A stretch of 64,000 nt of DNA, taken from NCBI RefSeq assembly GCF_029227915.1, contig NC_079878.1, forward strand, positions 13,208,001 through 13,272,000, in the 5' to 3' direction. The position numbers and the translations under genes are program-made. Below the pieces are notes generated by a model. The model was not told where the DNA came from and searched no databases. It saw nothing but the letters and a program-made list of their open reading frames with translations. The DNA comes from Hydractinia symbiolongicarpus. Taxonomy: Eukaryota > Cnidaria > Hydrozoa > Anthoathecata > Hydractiniidae. Of the stretch, positions 33,216-46,500 are shown piece after piece (position 1 is the stretch's first letter; every line of letters begins with the position of its first letter).

Positions 33216-36200
33216 TTAGTAAGGACTCGCTACCCTAGCTAAATAAGGAACATCATCGACAACATACGCCCTCACATCTGTATCTCCAACATCAAGGCGT
33301 GGTACAACACCCTGTGTCAGCTCCAAGAAAGCCTAAATAACAGAAATAGGTTACAAACAATTTTACGTATGACATGTGATCAAAAAGAAGTAAAAAGAAA
33401 AACTCACTTGACTAGCCGCGGCTTCGATACTGTTACCCCATATATACAACTGCCTCAGCGTAGCATTCAAATAAAGAGATTTAGCTAAAGCACATAAGCC
33501 CTTGTCTGTCAAAGTGTTACTGCAAAGTACCAATCTATGGAAGGAATTGAATTTTAACAAAAAAGCAGTCTCTATTAAACCCAATACCTGCAAACATTGA
33601 CTGCAATATACGCAAGAAGACTAAAGTTGATTTTTAGGTTTGTATTTTAAGAACTTACGTTAACAAGGAAAAGTTTCCAGAAGCTAGCGCATCACTCAGG
33701 TATAAAGCACCATCGTCCTCAGCTCTGTTGTATGCTATATTTAATATTTGCAATGGTGGATTCCCTTTGAGATATTTGGCTATACATTTAATGCCGTCCC
33801 TTGAGATTCGATTGCTGGAATAAAAGAAAAAGAAATGTAATTAAAATAAAAATAGTATACAAATAAAAACGTATTCCAGCAACCAACACCACCCACTAAA
33901 TTAGAGATAGTTTAGTGGTAGCGCATACAGCGTGTGATCACAAGGCTGTACGTACGCGTCCCTACTCTGACGCACATTAAGTCTAGTGTTGTTAGCCCGT
34001 TAGAGACATCTGCTAGCCGCAAATGGGTTGTAAGACAGGCAAAAAAAACTAAACCGAAGGGTAGGAAGGACCAGCAGTTAGAATGGACTTTCTGTTACTC
34101 ATACAAATTAACTTAGAGGTTGTGACATCGAATGTGAATCCGCGAATTGAATTCTTGTAATAAGAATTGTTATTCTCCATATGAATAATATGAATTGTTC
34201 AGAACCTTTACTTTAAGAAAACCTACTTTAATTCGCACGGCGAAGTATTACATATTCTTATAATTTGAACAACATGTTTCGACAATCCTAATTGTTATCA
34301 ACAGGTTATACAAGGTTTTAAAGTTTAAATAAAACGTGAAAATTTTTTTACAATTTTGTAGAAAATCTATATCAAGTCTTGCTTTATTTACCTATGTGTA
34401 AGTTTTTTCTAACTTTCTAAAATCCAAAAAATCTGTTATATTTCTAAAAGTAGTTTAACAATTCATGCTGCTTGGATCATTTAATTATCACAATGTTCAT
34501 AGGTCATAAAAACTCAATGTTTGTAATTCTCTTTTTTGCTTCATTTTATGACAATAAGCACTTCTTAAAAGAAAGGACAAAGACAACAACAACAGTAATT
34601 ACCAACTCAAATCAAGATGCAACAAAGCAATGTTATTAGCAATGTGTTCCATTAGTCTTTCAGCTCCAAAATTTACCATGCCATGTTTGCTTAAGTGGAT
34701 TTCATTGATTCTAATGTTAACCTGATAACAAAAATGTTAAACTTAATACAAAATGCGTTTACTTGTGGGGTGAATATTTCGAATCCATGCAACAATCAAA
34801 ATAAATTTCGATCCCTTGACTCTAATTGGACCAAAGATATTACAGAAAACAATTTACCTTTTAAAAAGTATAAAACAAGCATACCTCAAGCATTTTGGCA
34901 ACGTGAACGGTGGTTTCTTCCTGTGTAAAAGAGAAGAAAGTTGTTTTGATGTCTCACACTTTTTCCACAAAAAGGTGGCTCGTGTACTATATCTGAAATT
35001 TACGTTTATGAAAATATAACTTAAAGTCACTGAAGGGTTTATTTTAAATACAGATATTTTCCACTTTTAAGAAATTTTCTGTAAAAAGGGCTAGTAGGAA
35101 CAAAACAAAAAACAAAACTTTCTGCGGATATTTTTACTTCTTATTTAATAAAATGTGATGAAAGTCTCATCAAATAAGATAAACTGATTGACTAATTAAC
35201 TTTTTGCCCACTGATTCCGCACAGAACAAAAGTTGAGCTCCATTCAACTTTTATCGAAGCAGAAACGGAAAAGAACATTTTCCAATCACAAAATCAAGTA
35301 GAATAAATCCTTCAAGGTTACACAAAATTTTCGATATTGCCTCAATGAATCCAAACACTGATTCTAAGTCTTCAACAAAAAAACTAAATGGAAATGCTAT
35401 TCACAATACCTGTTGGGAATGTAACAGAGGTCTTCCCAAATCCAAACACTTAAGCGAACCATTCGCTTTCAGTACTGTCGTAAAAGCAACAATTGACTGT
35501 GTTCCCTAAAATACGTAAACAAGTAGAGGGTGTGGAATCTAGGTCACAAAACACAGTCGATTTTTGCTTATTTGTAACTTATATTAAAAATTTTAATGCA
35601 CATAAACATAGTTGGTGTAAAGACGATTACATATTTCGAAGACTAACATACCACAGATTCTAAATACATAGTACGAGCCCCTCAACACTGACTGAGTAGT
35701 TTGATAATATCAAATTGACCCTTTCTGGGATGAATAGAAATTTCTGAAATTAAGAGGTCGCTTCAACCATGGTTCACACGAATCAAAAAAGGTGTTCCAT
35801 CCGTCAAATGCTGAGTTTTTTCATTCCCGTGTGAACAGGTAGCTGGTAACGGACAAACTTAGGAAAAACAGTGTTAGGACAGGGTTAGAAGAATATTTTG
35901 TTTCTACAAAACATACCTGTTCCGTGTTATTTAGATTTAACTCTTCTAATGTCATGTTGACTTGCAAAGCACCAGCGATAGCCATTCCGCCATATACTCC
36001 ACACTTGTTACCATCCAGTTTTAACACTTTTAGCGTCTCATTCATCTGACAAAAAAATAAAATTCACATAAAATAAATAAAAAAAATTAAAAGTCATCTT
36101 TATTAGAACTTGGCCAATATGGCTTTGGCTTTACTCTGAGATTTAAGAACTTAGCAACTATGGTTTTAATAATTACTTATGCACAAAATCACAACATTTT

Positions 36201-38251
36201 AAAAAAAGGAAAAAATAACTCAAGAGATTTGGCAAAAATTGTCAAAAAAAGGCATTTGATGTCTTTGCTATTGTTTTTAAACTCTCAAGAAAATTCTTGA
36301 AGGTAAAATTCTATAAATATTACACATTTGTTAGTTGAAATCAAGTATCAACACACCTGCAATCCTTTTGCAATCTCTGTTGTTCCCTTCACACCAAAGT
36401 CATTGTAACTTAATATCAACAACTGCAAAGCATAGGTTTCCTAGAAGAGAAGAAGTGCATTAATAAAAAAATCGACCAAAATCTCCAAAGCAAAAATTCT
36501 CCACGAAACAGCACATTTATGAATATGTCGACAGAACATAATGAATCTAATTCGTTGTTTATCTGCATTCAAGTACACCTATTTTTCTAAAGTGAAAAAA
36601 TAGCTAAATATTTCTGCTCAACCAAGAAAATAGCACAAGCATTGGTACCATTACTAATGCTTAAAAAATTTTAATCAATATGTATTTCAAGAGCCATAAT
36701 TTACAATGGTGCATAAATAATCAATGCATGTCCAAACATAAAGAAAAATGAATGAACGAACAAACAAATGAACGAACAAAAGCACCTTAAATAAAATTAA
36801 GGAAGTACACAATAAATCTCACAAACCTGCAACAGATTTCCTAACGTTGCAGCACCATCATCTGTTATCACATTATAACCAAGATCAAGTCCCGTAATAA
36901 AAGTGTTTGTTTTTAACGTCAAATATAGAACTTGAACTTCCTACAAAAAGGAAATGTTCAAACAAAACTAGCTCTGATACGTTGAACATAACTATTTATA
37001 GTACAACTTTATATTCAATTTAAAAAGTACTGTTCAAAAAGTACCCATTACGTTTACTAAATTGAACATATTTTACTTCTAAATAAATTGCTTGGTCCCT
37101 TGCTTCAACAATGTGTTATGATTTTGTATCTTAATTTCAAAGTTTGTCAATACAAACATTTTAGTCCACCAGCAATGGAATGAACAGATCCACATCTACT
37201 GTATGCAGCAAAACATGAGAATAAATATCATTGCAAGACCTAGTCAATAATGTATTATTTTATGTTCGAGGATATTCCTGTTGCTTGAAAAAACTGTTTC
37301 AATTTTTTTTTCACAGTTACCTCATCGTTCACTTTTTCTCTATACATTTCATTTCTTTCATTTCTTTTGTTGCCATGAAGTCGAAGGTTAAAACCACTTT
37401 CAATGCAAATAGAATGACTGTAAATAAATAAAGATTACATAAAGAAGAGAAAAGTATGGTTAACCTCTTTACTGTACAAAACATCTTCAAGGTTAATTTT
37501 TCACTGCAATGGAGATCGTACCTTCAATTCCACCACACTCCACATACTTTAACACAATATACACCTCAAACAGGGTCATAAAGTAAACTTTAACATTTAC
37601 ATAATATTGTGTCAGTTTCTAAGCTGCGTAAAATTGCATGTACTCTTAAATGGATCCTAACACAAATAAATAATATAAATATTTACAATCCGGGTACTTG
37701 AAATGCATATAGCTCTGAAAGAATGTTGACTTTATATTTTTAGCTGTACTTAAAGATAAGGTCAGTATTAAACTTCAAAACTTCACTTATGTTAAGATAA
37801 TATCAATATTGAAGGGGTTTAAATTATCTTGCTAATTGCAAATGTAGATTAGGTAATTATCAGTATTCTGAATTACCAAGCCTTGGGCTGTTAGTTTCTC
37901 CCAGCAAAAAAAAGTCAAGATTCAATACATTCCTATGCTTCGTTTCACAAGTGTTCATGCACACAGTAAAGAAAAAAGGGTATATAATGCACACTAGGAG
38001 AAAAGACAAGTTAACCTTTGAAATTTAGTAAAAATATGTTAACCGATAAATTCAGATTACTATAGAACAAGCAGGATATTGTGTTAACGTAACTGATTAC
38101 ATAAGATAATTATTTAATAAAGTGGATCTACTTACATGCTATCTTCTGCATCAGCACGATTGATCAAGAATAGTATTTCTTTGTTTATTTCTTTACCTTG
38201 CTCTGATGCGGCTTTCATATAGCTATGCTTCGTAGTCTCAGCATCAGACAT
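33216..38251 (-). CDS. LRRC34: LRRC34-like leucine-rich repeat protein (11 exons, 396 aa)
   Basis: The coding exons are 38,136-38,251, 37,321-37,417, 36,827-36,940, 36,357-36,440, 35,917-36,045, 35,410-35,505, 34,885-34,920, 34,603-34,721, 33,659-33,814, 33,408-33,534 and 33,216-33,332. They sum to 1,191 nt in one frame. The N-terminus is MSDAETTKHSYMK, the second exon contains GFNLRLHGNKRNE, and later exons carry ribonuclease-inhibitor-type LRRs of 28-29 residues (TGLDLGYNVITDDGAATLG, LQLLILSYNDFGVKG, LKVLKLDGNKCGVYGG, LRQLYIWGNSIE). The C-terminus, VRAYVVDDVPYLARV, recalls the LRRC34 tail. The length is close to vertebrate LRRC34. No NACHT or other effector domain is attached, so it is not an NLR receptor. 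It is intracellular; its role in this animal is unknown. Confidence 0.8.
33903..34125 (+). mobile_element. tRNA-derived SINE in an LRRC34 intron
   Basis: The head gatagtttagtggtagcgca resembles a pol III A box, followed at tRNA-like distance by a weak B box. The body (ctagtgttgttagcccg, gggttgtaagacaggcaa) matches the element at 62,633-62,790 (cagtgttgtcagccc, gggttgtgtggcagacaagcaa), so the two are members of one SINE family. Confidence 0.65.
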
Positions 38252-38830
38252 TTTGATGTCAGTACTGTTTTGTGTAAACAAATGATTTTCACATCACTGA
38301 TTGATAGTTTTTTGATATGTTTTTCCCTGAAAATGGTAAAAGCATTTTTTTTTTAATTAGCAAGTTTTTTTTTGAAATTTTAGCCTTTCATAGGAAAAGT
38401 CTAATCAACAGTGTCATAAATAGTACCAAATGTTTTAACCACAAGCTATACTTAGCCAGTGTTGTCATTATACAGAATGAGATTCATGTATTAAACATTT
38501 AGTTACACCTTATCAACAAAACCTTGCACATAGCACAAAACACAAAACGACGATAAGGATGAAGTTTGACTGTTAACTATTACCTTGCATACAAAGTCTA
38601 GATTTTTTTACATTGTAAATGTTGCATCATCCAGAATTTGAATAAATAATAAATAACCACAGTTTTAAACATATGTTAAAGAATAGACTTCATATAAAAT
38701 TAATATTATAATCAATGGCAGTTATAATATACAGGTAAAAAATATAACATATAATAAATACAACAATGTGGAACTGAAGTGTTTTTTTATTTCTTGGCTA
38801 TATATATATATATGAATGCAATTATCTTCC

Positions 38831-39643
38831 TTAATCTCTTGTGTCTAACACTAAAACAGTTCTGTCTTTTATTCCTAATATTGAAAGCCTGGACTTTCTA
38901 CTTTTAACTTCTCTTTTTGGCACTTCATTTGTATAAAGTACATATTTTTTCAAGTTTAGTGGTGTCTTTATTTGTTTTTCAAGGAACTCTAACACTACAT
39001 TAAGACTGTCTTGAGAAGAGAAACAGTGCTCAACACGAGTACCTGTAGGTAATCGGATTACTAAATTGATTTGTTCAGAATTAGTTGTGTATTTGTTGAC
39101 TAATTTGTTAGTTGTTGTTGAAGTTGTTGTTGAGCACACATTGACAGTATTATCCATAACAGTTGAACTTGTATTTTGGATAGAAACTTGGGCTTTATAA
39201 TATTTTTCTGAAGAACTGGAACCTAATCGCATTTTCTTTATTGTGTCAGTAAGAATATCATCTTCAATGTTTTCTTGTTCTCCATTTTTGGAAATACTAG
39301 CATTAATCTCATATTGTTGGAGTGTCCTTTTACTTGGCGCTCTAGAATTTGTTGACATTTTTTTATTCTGTTTTTGGTCATTGATACTGGGTAAAGGAGT
39401 GTACCTTGAGAAAGAATCCCTTTTTCTTACATCAGAAGGAAGTTTCGATGAATTTGATATATTTTTGTCCTGATAATTTAACTTGCTACTTTGTCTCGAA
39501 TTAGAACCACTTGAATTAGTCGCCATATTTCTGTCTGTTTGATTCTGTTTTAAGGATTCTCCTTTTCCAGGAAACCTTTGATACTGTTTTGTAATATGTC
39601 TGCTTTTTTGTGGCTTAACTCCATTTGGTGGGTGCGGATACAT
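38831..39643 (-). CDS. UBXN10: UBX-domain protein, UBXN10-like (single exon, 270 aa)
   Basis: An uninterrupted frame from ATG at 39,643 to the stop at 38,831; an in-frame TAA lies just upstream, which fixes the start. Residues 1-190 are Ser/Lys/Gln-rich and probably disordered. Residues 192-270 form a UBX (ubiquitin-like) fold: INLVIRLPTGTRVEHCF, then SQDSLNVVLEFLE and YTNEVPKREV. The S3/S4 loop reads VPK(R) instead of the classical FPR, which is also the case in UBXN10. UBX proteins bind the p97/VCP N-domain, and UBXN10 links p97 to intraflagellar transport at cilia. It lies 580 bp upstream of the LRRC34-like gene on the same strand. Orthology is likely but rests on motif reading. Confidence 0.75.
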   Translation of the reverse strand: MYPHPPNGVKPQKSRHITKQYQRFPGKGESLKQNQTDRNMATNSSGSNSRQSSKLNYQDKNISNSSKLPSDVRKRDSFSRYTPLPSINDQKQNKKMSTNSRAPSKRTLQQYEINASISKNGEQENIEDDILTDTIKKMRLGSSSSEKYYKAQVSIQNTSSTVMDNTVNVCSTTTSTTTNKLVNKYTTNSEQINLVIRLPTGTRVEHCFSSQDSLNVVLEFLEKQIKTPLNLKKYVLYTNEVPKREVKSRKSRLSILGIKDRTVLVLDTRD

Positions 39644-42086
39644 CAAAGGACTTTTTCTCCTTTACAATAATCCATCACATTTGTAATTATAGCTTCAATA
39701 ATTGATTGCAAACTAAAGAATAATTTATGGATTATCATGTTTTCTTTTGCATATGCAGACCATACATCCTGCACATAAAGTTGAAAATTAATAAGAGACA
39801 TTTTAAGAAACCTTTATATGGTCAATTGTCCCAATACTTATGCAGTCCTATTGCTTATGCACAAAAGTTTTGAGTAATAAAAAAATTTATTGATTTCATT
39901 GCGAAGTACATAAGCATTGGGACATTTGATTATACTTAACGTATTATAAATGGAGTTGTGCAAAAAGGCATAAAGCAAACCCATTTTGATGATTTTTAAA
40001 GAAATTACAACAATGTCTTAGCTTCGTGCAGTCCAGTTTTGACAGTTCTTTTAACAAAGCCCCTGATTTGTTAAAAAAACATGTGAAGGAAGGAAGTCAT
40101 ATGTGAGTTTCCCGTCGCAAGCCTGAGTGGTTCTGGAGCACAACTTGAAAACTTTCATTATTTTAAAAAATTATTTTACAGAAAAATTGGAAACCTTGGT
40201 AAAATAATGTGGACGAAGAGTTCTGTCGCGCATTAAATCGAAAAAACACCGCATTGACCATGCCACCACTCAATCATGACCATCTGACATCTACCATTTT
40301 AAATAATTTTATCCTGTGCGATATTAATAACTAAAGCATAACTTTGTTCCCAGGTTCCCAGTTTCAAAACTTTAAACATTACCAACAGTAAAATCAGGCT
40401 TTTTCAGGAGAGGCGTGCGATTGCAAGTGCATGCCTTGGCACACGCCTAAATCATTTCAGGCTTGTGATTAATCGCATGCCTGAAAAATAAATATTGAGT
40501 TTTCAAAATCAACCTAAAAATCCATTTTGTAGCGTGCGATGGCAGCCCTCGAAATAATTTTTGGAGACTCGTCAGACAAAACGTCTAATAGATTTTCGTC
40601 TTGGTCGGACACTTTCAGATCTCAGAATTATTGAATAGTCCTGGTCCTTCTAATCCACAAGCAAGCCTATTCATAGCCAACCTGACCATCCTAGCTAATT
40701 TACCAACTCTTGACTTAGTTAAAAGAACTACGTAGACATAAATCTCTTTTGCCTGATCCCTTCGTCTTTGGTAACCAGGTCTTACACAAGAAATTTAGTC
40801 ATGCGGTTCTTAACTAATGCGGAGGTGAACGCCGACTGAGAACGAATGAAGCAGGTCTGCAAAACGGCACTTACAGGCTAAATAGACATTTTATCATGAA
40901 TTTAATTGTAGATAATTCCTTCATTTGACAAAACAATTGGAAACCAACCAACCAACCAGGTCCAAATTTTTATGGAATTCTTCTTTATGGCTTTAAAAAC
41001 AAAACCCACGTGTGAATCATCGCACACCTACTCAAATATTCCTGAAAAAGCCTGTTAAATACTAATTGCATTTTTTTCTCTTTTTCTTTTCACTGTTATG
41101 CAAAAATACGACCTTTGTTCAGAAAAGTGGAACAAGGTTGAACACTGAACCGGAGCCGCAGAAATCGATTCCGGTTCAGTGCCATGCGTCTGCAAGCTTC
41201 TACGACAGTTGATGGAGACCTATTGGAAAATAATAAAAAATGAAAAATTTTTGCATGGATTTCAAAAACTTGCATGCCTTTGCTATATACATACGGAGGT
41301 AAATTAATTAATTCAATAATTCTTTTCGCACCAGAGGCTTAAATAATCTTTCATCTTAGTCCTAATTTGGACAATCATTTAATTAGCAGAGTACATGCTT
41401 AAGTAAGTTAACTAGCAGTTTTCCCTGGCTTAACTTTAGTAGTAAGCCAAATCGTACATTTCCAGCCAGGATTACTAAATAATATAAAGTATAGAATAAA
41501 ATTACTAAGTATTGGCACACATTACTATTATAAACTGATCAATCGAAACCAAATCAAAGAAGTGTTGGCGTGACAATTGATTGCTACCTACAACATACTT
41601 AAGCAATTTCAGATTTACCATATATTTACAGCAGCCATGTTTGTTGTCATAATTTTGTGTCTGGTAAGCCGTGACCGACTCGGTTAGCGACGTAACAACA
41701 CGGCTAAAAAAATAATATCTAAAACCAGACTTTCACATAATCTACATCAATATATATGTATGTATATTTGCATCTATATACTTTTATATATATTTCTATA
41801 TGCTTCTATTTGCTTCTATATGCCGCGATTAAACTCTACTATAGGGAGTACGTTTTACCTATTTAGTAAATTAGATCCCTTCTGTAGACGCTAAATGATT
41901 CTAGTTAAGTTAACATTTTACAGACTTTAAAAAAAGTACAAGAGTAGTTTGCGTGCCTAGAGTCTATAACGAACCCAGCGCAGTTTGTCTACCTAGACTA
42001 GACAAGATAGTGTAGTCTGAGTGCCTGGGTTCTAATGTGTTGGTAACGAACTAAGCAGAGTTAACGTCCCTAGACTATATAAGATC
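39644..42086. other. Intergenic region; no gene recognised
   Basis: AT-rich sequence upstream of the UBX gene. One piece near 40,410-40,560 repeats the words gcgtgcgat and cgcatgcctg in an irregular way. No conserved exon was seen on either strand. Confidence 0.35.
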
Positions 42087-42184
42087 CAACCTCGTTCCTA
42101 GGGCATTTTGACTTGTTGATAAGTTGATAGTTGGCCACTCCGTAATAACGGCTCAGGGGCCACAAGACCCTGGGGACGAGGTTG
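42087..42184. mobile_element. 98-bp element with CAACCTCGT...ACGAGGTTG termini
   Basis: The left end caacctcgttcctagggc and right end accctggggacgaggttg are inverted repeats of about 18 bp with few mismatches. The interior contains no frame. Isolated right ends of the same motif occur near 42,580 (ccctggaacgagat) and 44,767 (tcctgggaacgaga). The DNA around it, 41,950-42,300, is rich in cctagag words. Confidence 0.65.
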
Positions 42185-45100
42185 TATATGATCCCCATGG
42201 TTATCAGGATCTCTAGAGCCTAATAGGATTCCTAGAGCCTGCAAAGTTCCCAGGGTCCTATAGGGTCTCCTAGGTTCCCTAGAGCGTAAGGTCCCTGGAG
42301 TAACTTAAATCAACAACCTTGACCAGATGATGTTAAGTCACTGGAATCTATAGTATTACTGACGTTTATTTGCTTCCTTGGGAATGATTGGTAACGAAAA
42401 AACGTTTGAAAATTTACAATCATTATTTCATACCCTGGAGTATCTTGTATCTTTTTTGTCACCGTAAAGGTGCAGTTCTTTCCTTTCCGCGAAGAACACA
42501 TGGCTATTCACTCAAATCCAACAGTCATTTTTAGCATCTCGTCGCGTGAATACCACCTATAAGAAAGCGAAAAAGGAGCCCTGGAACGAGATTTTCATTA
42601 ATTTGCCTGATGTTTTGTTGAATTTGAACGGAAATTTAAATTCCAATGCCTTGGATTTTAGTGCTTCGGTCAAGTATTTGTATATATATTTCGGTGGTTT
42701 TCTATCCTCCTAAATTAAAATGATTTCACTTAACTTATAGTGTGTACATACACCGATTAAAGTTTAAATTTAAACTCACTTAGAATCATACCGGATAAAA
42801 AATTTGAACCCCTAGAGTGAACCAAGATCTAATATAATTCATTTTTTGTATAGCTTGAGCTAGCTCGTTTTAACACTGCTTCAATTTTAAACAAACCCTG
42901 AACACAAGGTTCTTACATACCAAAAATTAGATGCCAAGACCATGTTCACACGCGTTAATAGAGGCCTAATTTCGTACGGAATAGGGTGTATGTGCACACA
43001 ACACTAAGCCTATTTGATATGTGAAACGGAATGATTTCGCTCAAATACTAAATCGGCATCGTTTGAACAAAATGACGACACAAGTACCCAAAATGTTTAA
43101 TTGATATATCAGGTAACTGACTTCTTAAGTCAGTTCTTCCAGTTTGGCTGTACGAATTATATTCTAGGGTGATTACTATACTATCTAAAATGATATCTAT
43201 CCGCAAAGTGTGAACATGATCCGAAACAAAATATATCTTCCCGGAAGTGAAACTTAAATAGTAGACTTAATACACCAAAGATTCGGTACATTATCGGGGA
43301 AAAAACTGTTCAGATTGTAAAGATTAAGAGAAAAATTTGACGAGGGAAAATTTTAATATCGGATCTACCATGTGATCAACATCAACGGCGTTAAAAGATC
43401 TTTAAAGGACCTTGATATAAAAACTTTTTAAAGTTCACTCGCCCAAATTTAGTTTCCAGACTTGTGAAAGTAAATTGTCAAAAAAATCTTCTGACTTAAT
43501 TCCGGTAGATCGTTCAAATTATGTTTTAGACAAAACCTCAAATTGTCATCCGATCACGTGTCACGATGTTCCTTCTTTGATCCGCATGAACCTATCTCCA
43601 CTTGATATATTTATTCCAAAGTCACATTTTTTGCCCAAACTGTTTCCATAGGCGTGTCTAGTATTTTTACTAGCTCGTAGGACTAGTATTAGTAAAAAGA
43701 CGTTAAAAAGACTGACTATCTTTGTCCTTTCTGGGGATTTCTGACGTCACTATTTCTAATGTATATATGTTCCGCAATGACACAAAAATATAGACCGAAT
43801 CATATTAAATATTATTTCTACGTATGGAGCATTCTACCCTAATCTTCCTCAAGTATCATTTAGTGACATAATAAACAACAATAGTGTAGTAGTATAATAG
43901 CATATTTTTCGTTTTTGATTGCTATTGCGCATGCGTGCATGCGTGCTGCTTACCGCGCATGTGTAGCGAAAACGGTAATTGTAGGAAATCCCGCAACATT
44001 TTGGTTGATTGATATCTATAAGTCTATATTTTCCCGTAAACAAAGAATTTAGATGTGTAGGGAATTTCTCACAAACAAACAATAATTTAGATGCGTCACG
44101 TGCAGTAAAAAACTGAAATAAGTTTCAACCTGCCTATGCGTAAACATGTGACGAACTTAAACATCCATTTAAGTTCGTCACTAGGTCTCTTGACGTTTTT
44201 GATACATGAACAAACAAATTGTCAACAAATTCCATCCCAGGGGTTTGTACTCTACCTAAAAGTATTTTGCATACGCACATGTATGGTGCCCGATGCTGAT
44301 CGTGCACGTAATTTTTCTTAATATTTCTTTTTCAAAAAATAACATTTTTTGTATGTAGTTTGACAATCAGTCTCTCTTCGGGCTGGGGGCATGTACTGGT
44401 AGGGTTTTAAACATTTTTCCATATGCTTGTTTCGAAAATAAATAGAACCTTGGCTAGATCGTATGCTATTACAGTAAAGCAAAATTCATTTAGACTGTTG
44501 TTTTGCGAGCTAGGTTACGTATATTATGCGTTTTGTTTATCTTGTGAAAGTACCTAGTGAGCTTTTAATTTCGGTAATAAACATTATGACATAAACATTA
44601 TTTCGTTGTCGCTATCTATTTATAGTAAACAGTAAGGGGTTTACCAGTCATAAGGGAAAATTCTATTCCCTTCTATGTTTTATTAGAAGCGATAAGGCGG
44701 ATGTTTTTATCCCTGTCGTCCTCATAGCTCTTTTTAAGCATCCTTTAAATTTCAAGTATAAGGAGTCCTGGGAACGAGAATGCGTTTTCTTTCGACAAAC
44801 ATCTAGTAAAAGGTATTGTTACACGTGAAAAAAATTGTAAGTAGTAGAAAATAATACAATTCTTGTGCTGTCAGCAAGGGTAGGGATAAACCCTTTCAGC
44901 TGCTTCTTAAAAAAACAAGGGACAGAAACTTAATTGTAATTATAGTATCGTGATTAAGTTTAATCACATGAAAAATAAACAAATTAACCTTACTGTGTTA
45001 TAATTGACATGGTGTAGCTACATTATAATTTTATGATGTCAACAAATCGGCTATATATAACATGATTTTTTCTTAGCATAATGGCCACAGGAAGTCATCA

Positions 45101-46170
45101 GGCACAAACAAATGCTAATGATGGCAGAAGTCTGGTAATAAGTGTTTGAAGCCTTTTTAATTTCCTAGCTGTTCCTTAAATCGATGAAGTTTTTTCAGAA
45201 TCGTAGAATTGTAGATATGCTCCACCACTTAACCTTTCGTCGTATTTTGTTGAAACGACACGGTTTTCGTATCAGCAACACAAAAAATTTGGGTGTAGTT
45301 CAGGGTTACTTTTCTGTATTCTGCAGGCTCGACTGTGCTCGTTTACAATTTATTCAAAAAACCGAATTTTCGCTTTTCTTCCAAAAAAGAAGTCATAGTT
45401 TGTAGTATGCAGTCTGTATGCGCCAATTGAAAACTTAATCACATTTTTTGTTACATACATGACATCTTCGCACAAAAAGAAACTAAATTCTTGTTTCCTC
45501 TTTTTAACACTTGCTATCGCCTACAAGTTGCTTCTTTTTTCAAAGGATTCCACCTTCAAGTTGCTTATGATATGTTGCTGATATAAAAAAAAAAAACATG
45601 TACAGGTTGAAAGATATAAGTGCAACAAAATTACGAAATTTAAAACGTGAGCTTTTATTGAAGTCTGCTTTCTTGACAGTACGTTTATTCGACTTGGGCG
45701 TTAACTCTGTTACTTATACAAACAAATTTTGAATCATCAGTTAATGTATAAAATTTCCGCATACGTGGATCATATTTTGTGGTTGAACTTTAATAAAGTT
45801 GGTAAATGGTTGGGTGTCGTTAAGCTTTAAATGAACATATAACCGGATTCGGATTCATATTTTACTCCATTAAACAAGTAATCTCAGATATGGGAGACAA
45901 GCATTAAGAAATACCACTACTTTTGGGCAAACGTAACCTTTCTTTCCCTGGAGATAAGATTTTTCTTTGATAATCTGATTATCACTTCTTCTGTTTTCAA
46001 CACACGTATACAAAATTCAACAAGATGCAGGCGCGCTGCATAAACTATCTCGCTATTAAAACTGCACAACTATGAAATATCCACAATGCGACCCAATTCT
46101 ACAATTTCTGCTAACAAAAATACAGCCTATCATCCATGGTTAAAAGTCGCGCGATTGAAACGTTTATGGT
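42185..46170. other. Gene-poor region
   Basis: Only short open frames without recognisable motifs. Near 43,920-43,960 there is an alternating gcgcatgc/gtgcatgc purine-pyrimidine stretch. A candidate orphan exon at 45,077-45,134 is listed separately. Confidence 0.35.
45077..45134 (+). other. Candidate orphan first coding exon
   Basis: A ttttttcttag acceptor is followed by CATA and ATGGCCACAGGAAG, giving MATGSHQAQTNANDGRSL, then a gtaata donor in phase 0. The composition is exon-like and the borders are good. No following exon was found before 48.5 kb, so this may be a chance match or the start of a gene with a long intron. Confidence 0.2.
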
Positions 46171-46174
46171 CTTA

Positions 46175-46500
46175 AACGGCATTTAGGTGACAAAGAATCA
46201 AAATTTTGATGTCACCATCATGTTAGCATACTTTTTTTGTTATCTGTGCCAAATTTTGTCGAAAATAAAGTAGTTTTAATTTCGGACCAATTTTGGCCTA
46301 AAATGACATTTAGGTGACAAAAATCAAAATTTTAATGTCACCATCATGTTCAGCATACGTTTTTTGTTAACTTTGCCAAATTTTGTCTAAAATAAAGTAG
46401 TTTTAATTTTTGGACCAATTTTGGCCTAAAATGACATTTAGGTGACAAAAATCAAAATTATGATGTCACTATTATGTTCAGCATACCCTTTTTGCAATTG
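46175..46500. repeat. 127-128-bp tandem repeat, about 2.6 copies
   Basis: The words atttaggtgacaaa, gatgtcaccatcatgtt, gccaaattttgtc and aaaataaagtagttttaat recur with starts at 46,181, 46,308 and 46,436. A strongly diverged copy lies at about 46,795-46,925. Between them the 19-bp palindromic word cctcgcaggcgagatagta occurs twice (about 46,542 and 46,682). Confidence 0.85.

Noticed and set aside
33216-38251. LRR gene as an NLR immune receptor
   Set aside because: The full 396-residue model has no NACHT, CARD, death or TIR segment, and the tail fits LRRC34.
42310-42501. Minus-strand candidate exon MCSSRKGKNCTFTVTKK with a gtatga donor
   Set aside because: The borders are plausible, but its phase does not fit the UBX exon downstream and no other partner exon was found.
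45184-45405. 73-codon plus-strand frame beginning MKFFQNRR
   Set aside because: No signal peptide, no domain and no splice partner with the candidate exon just upstream.
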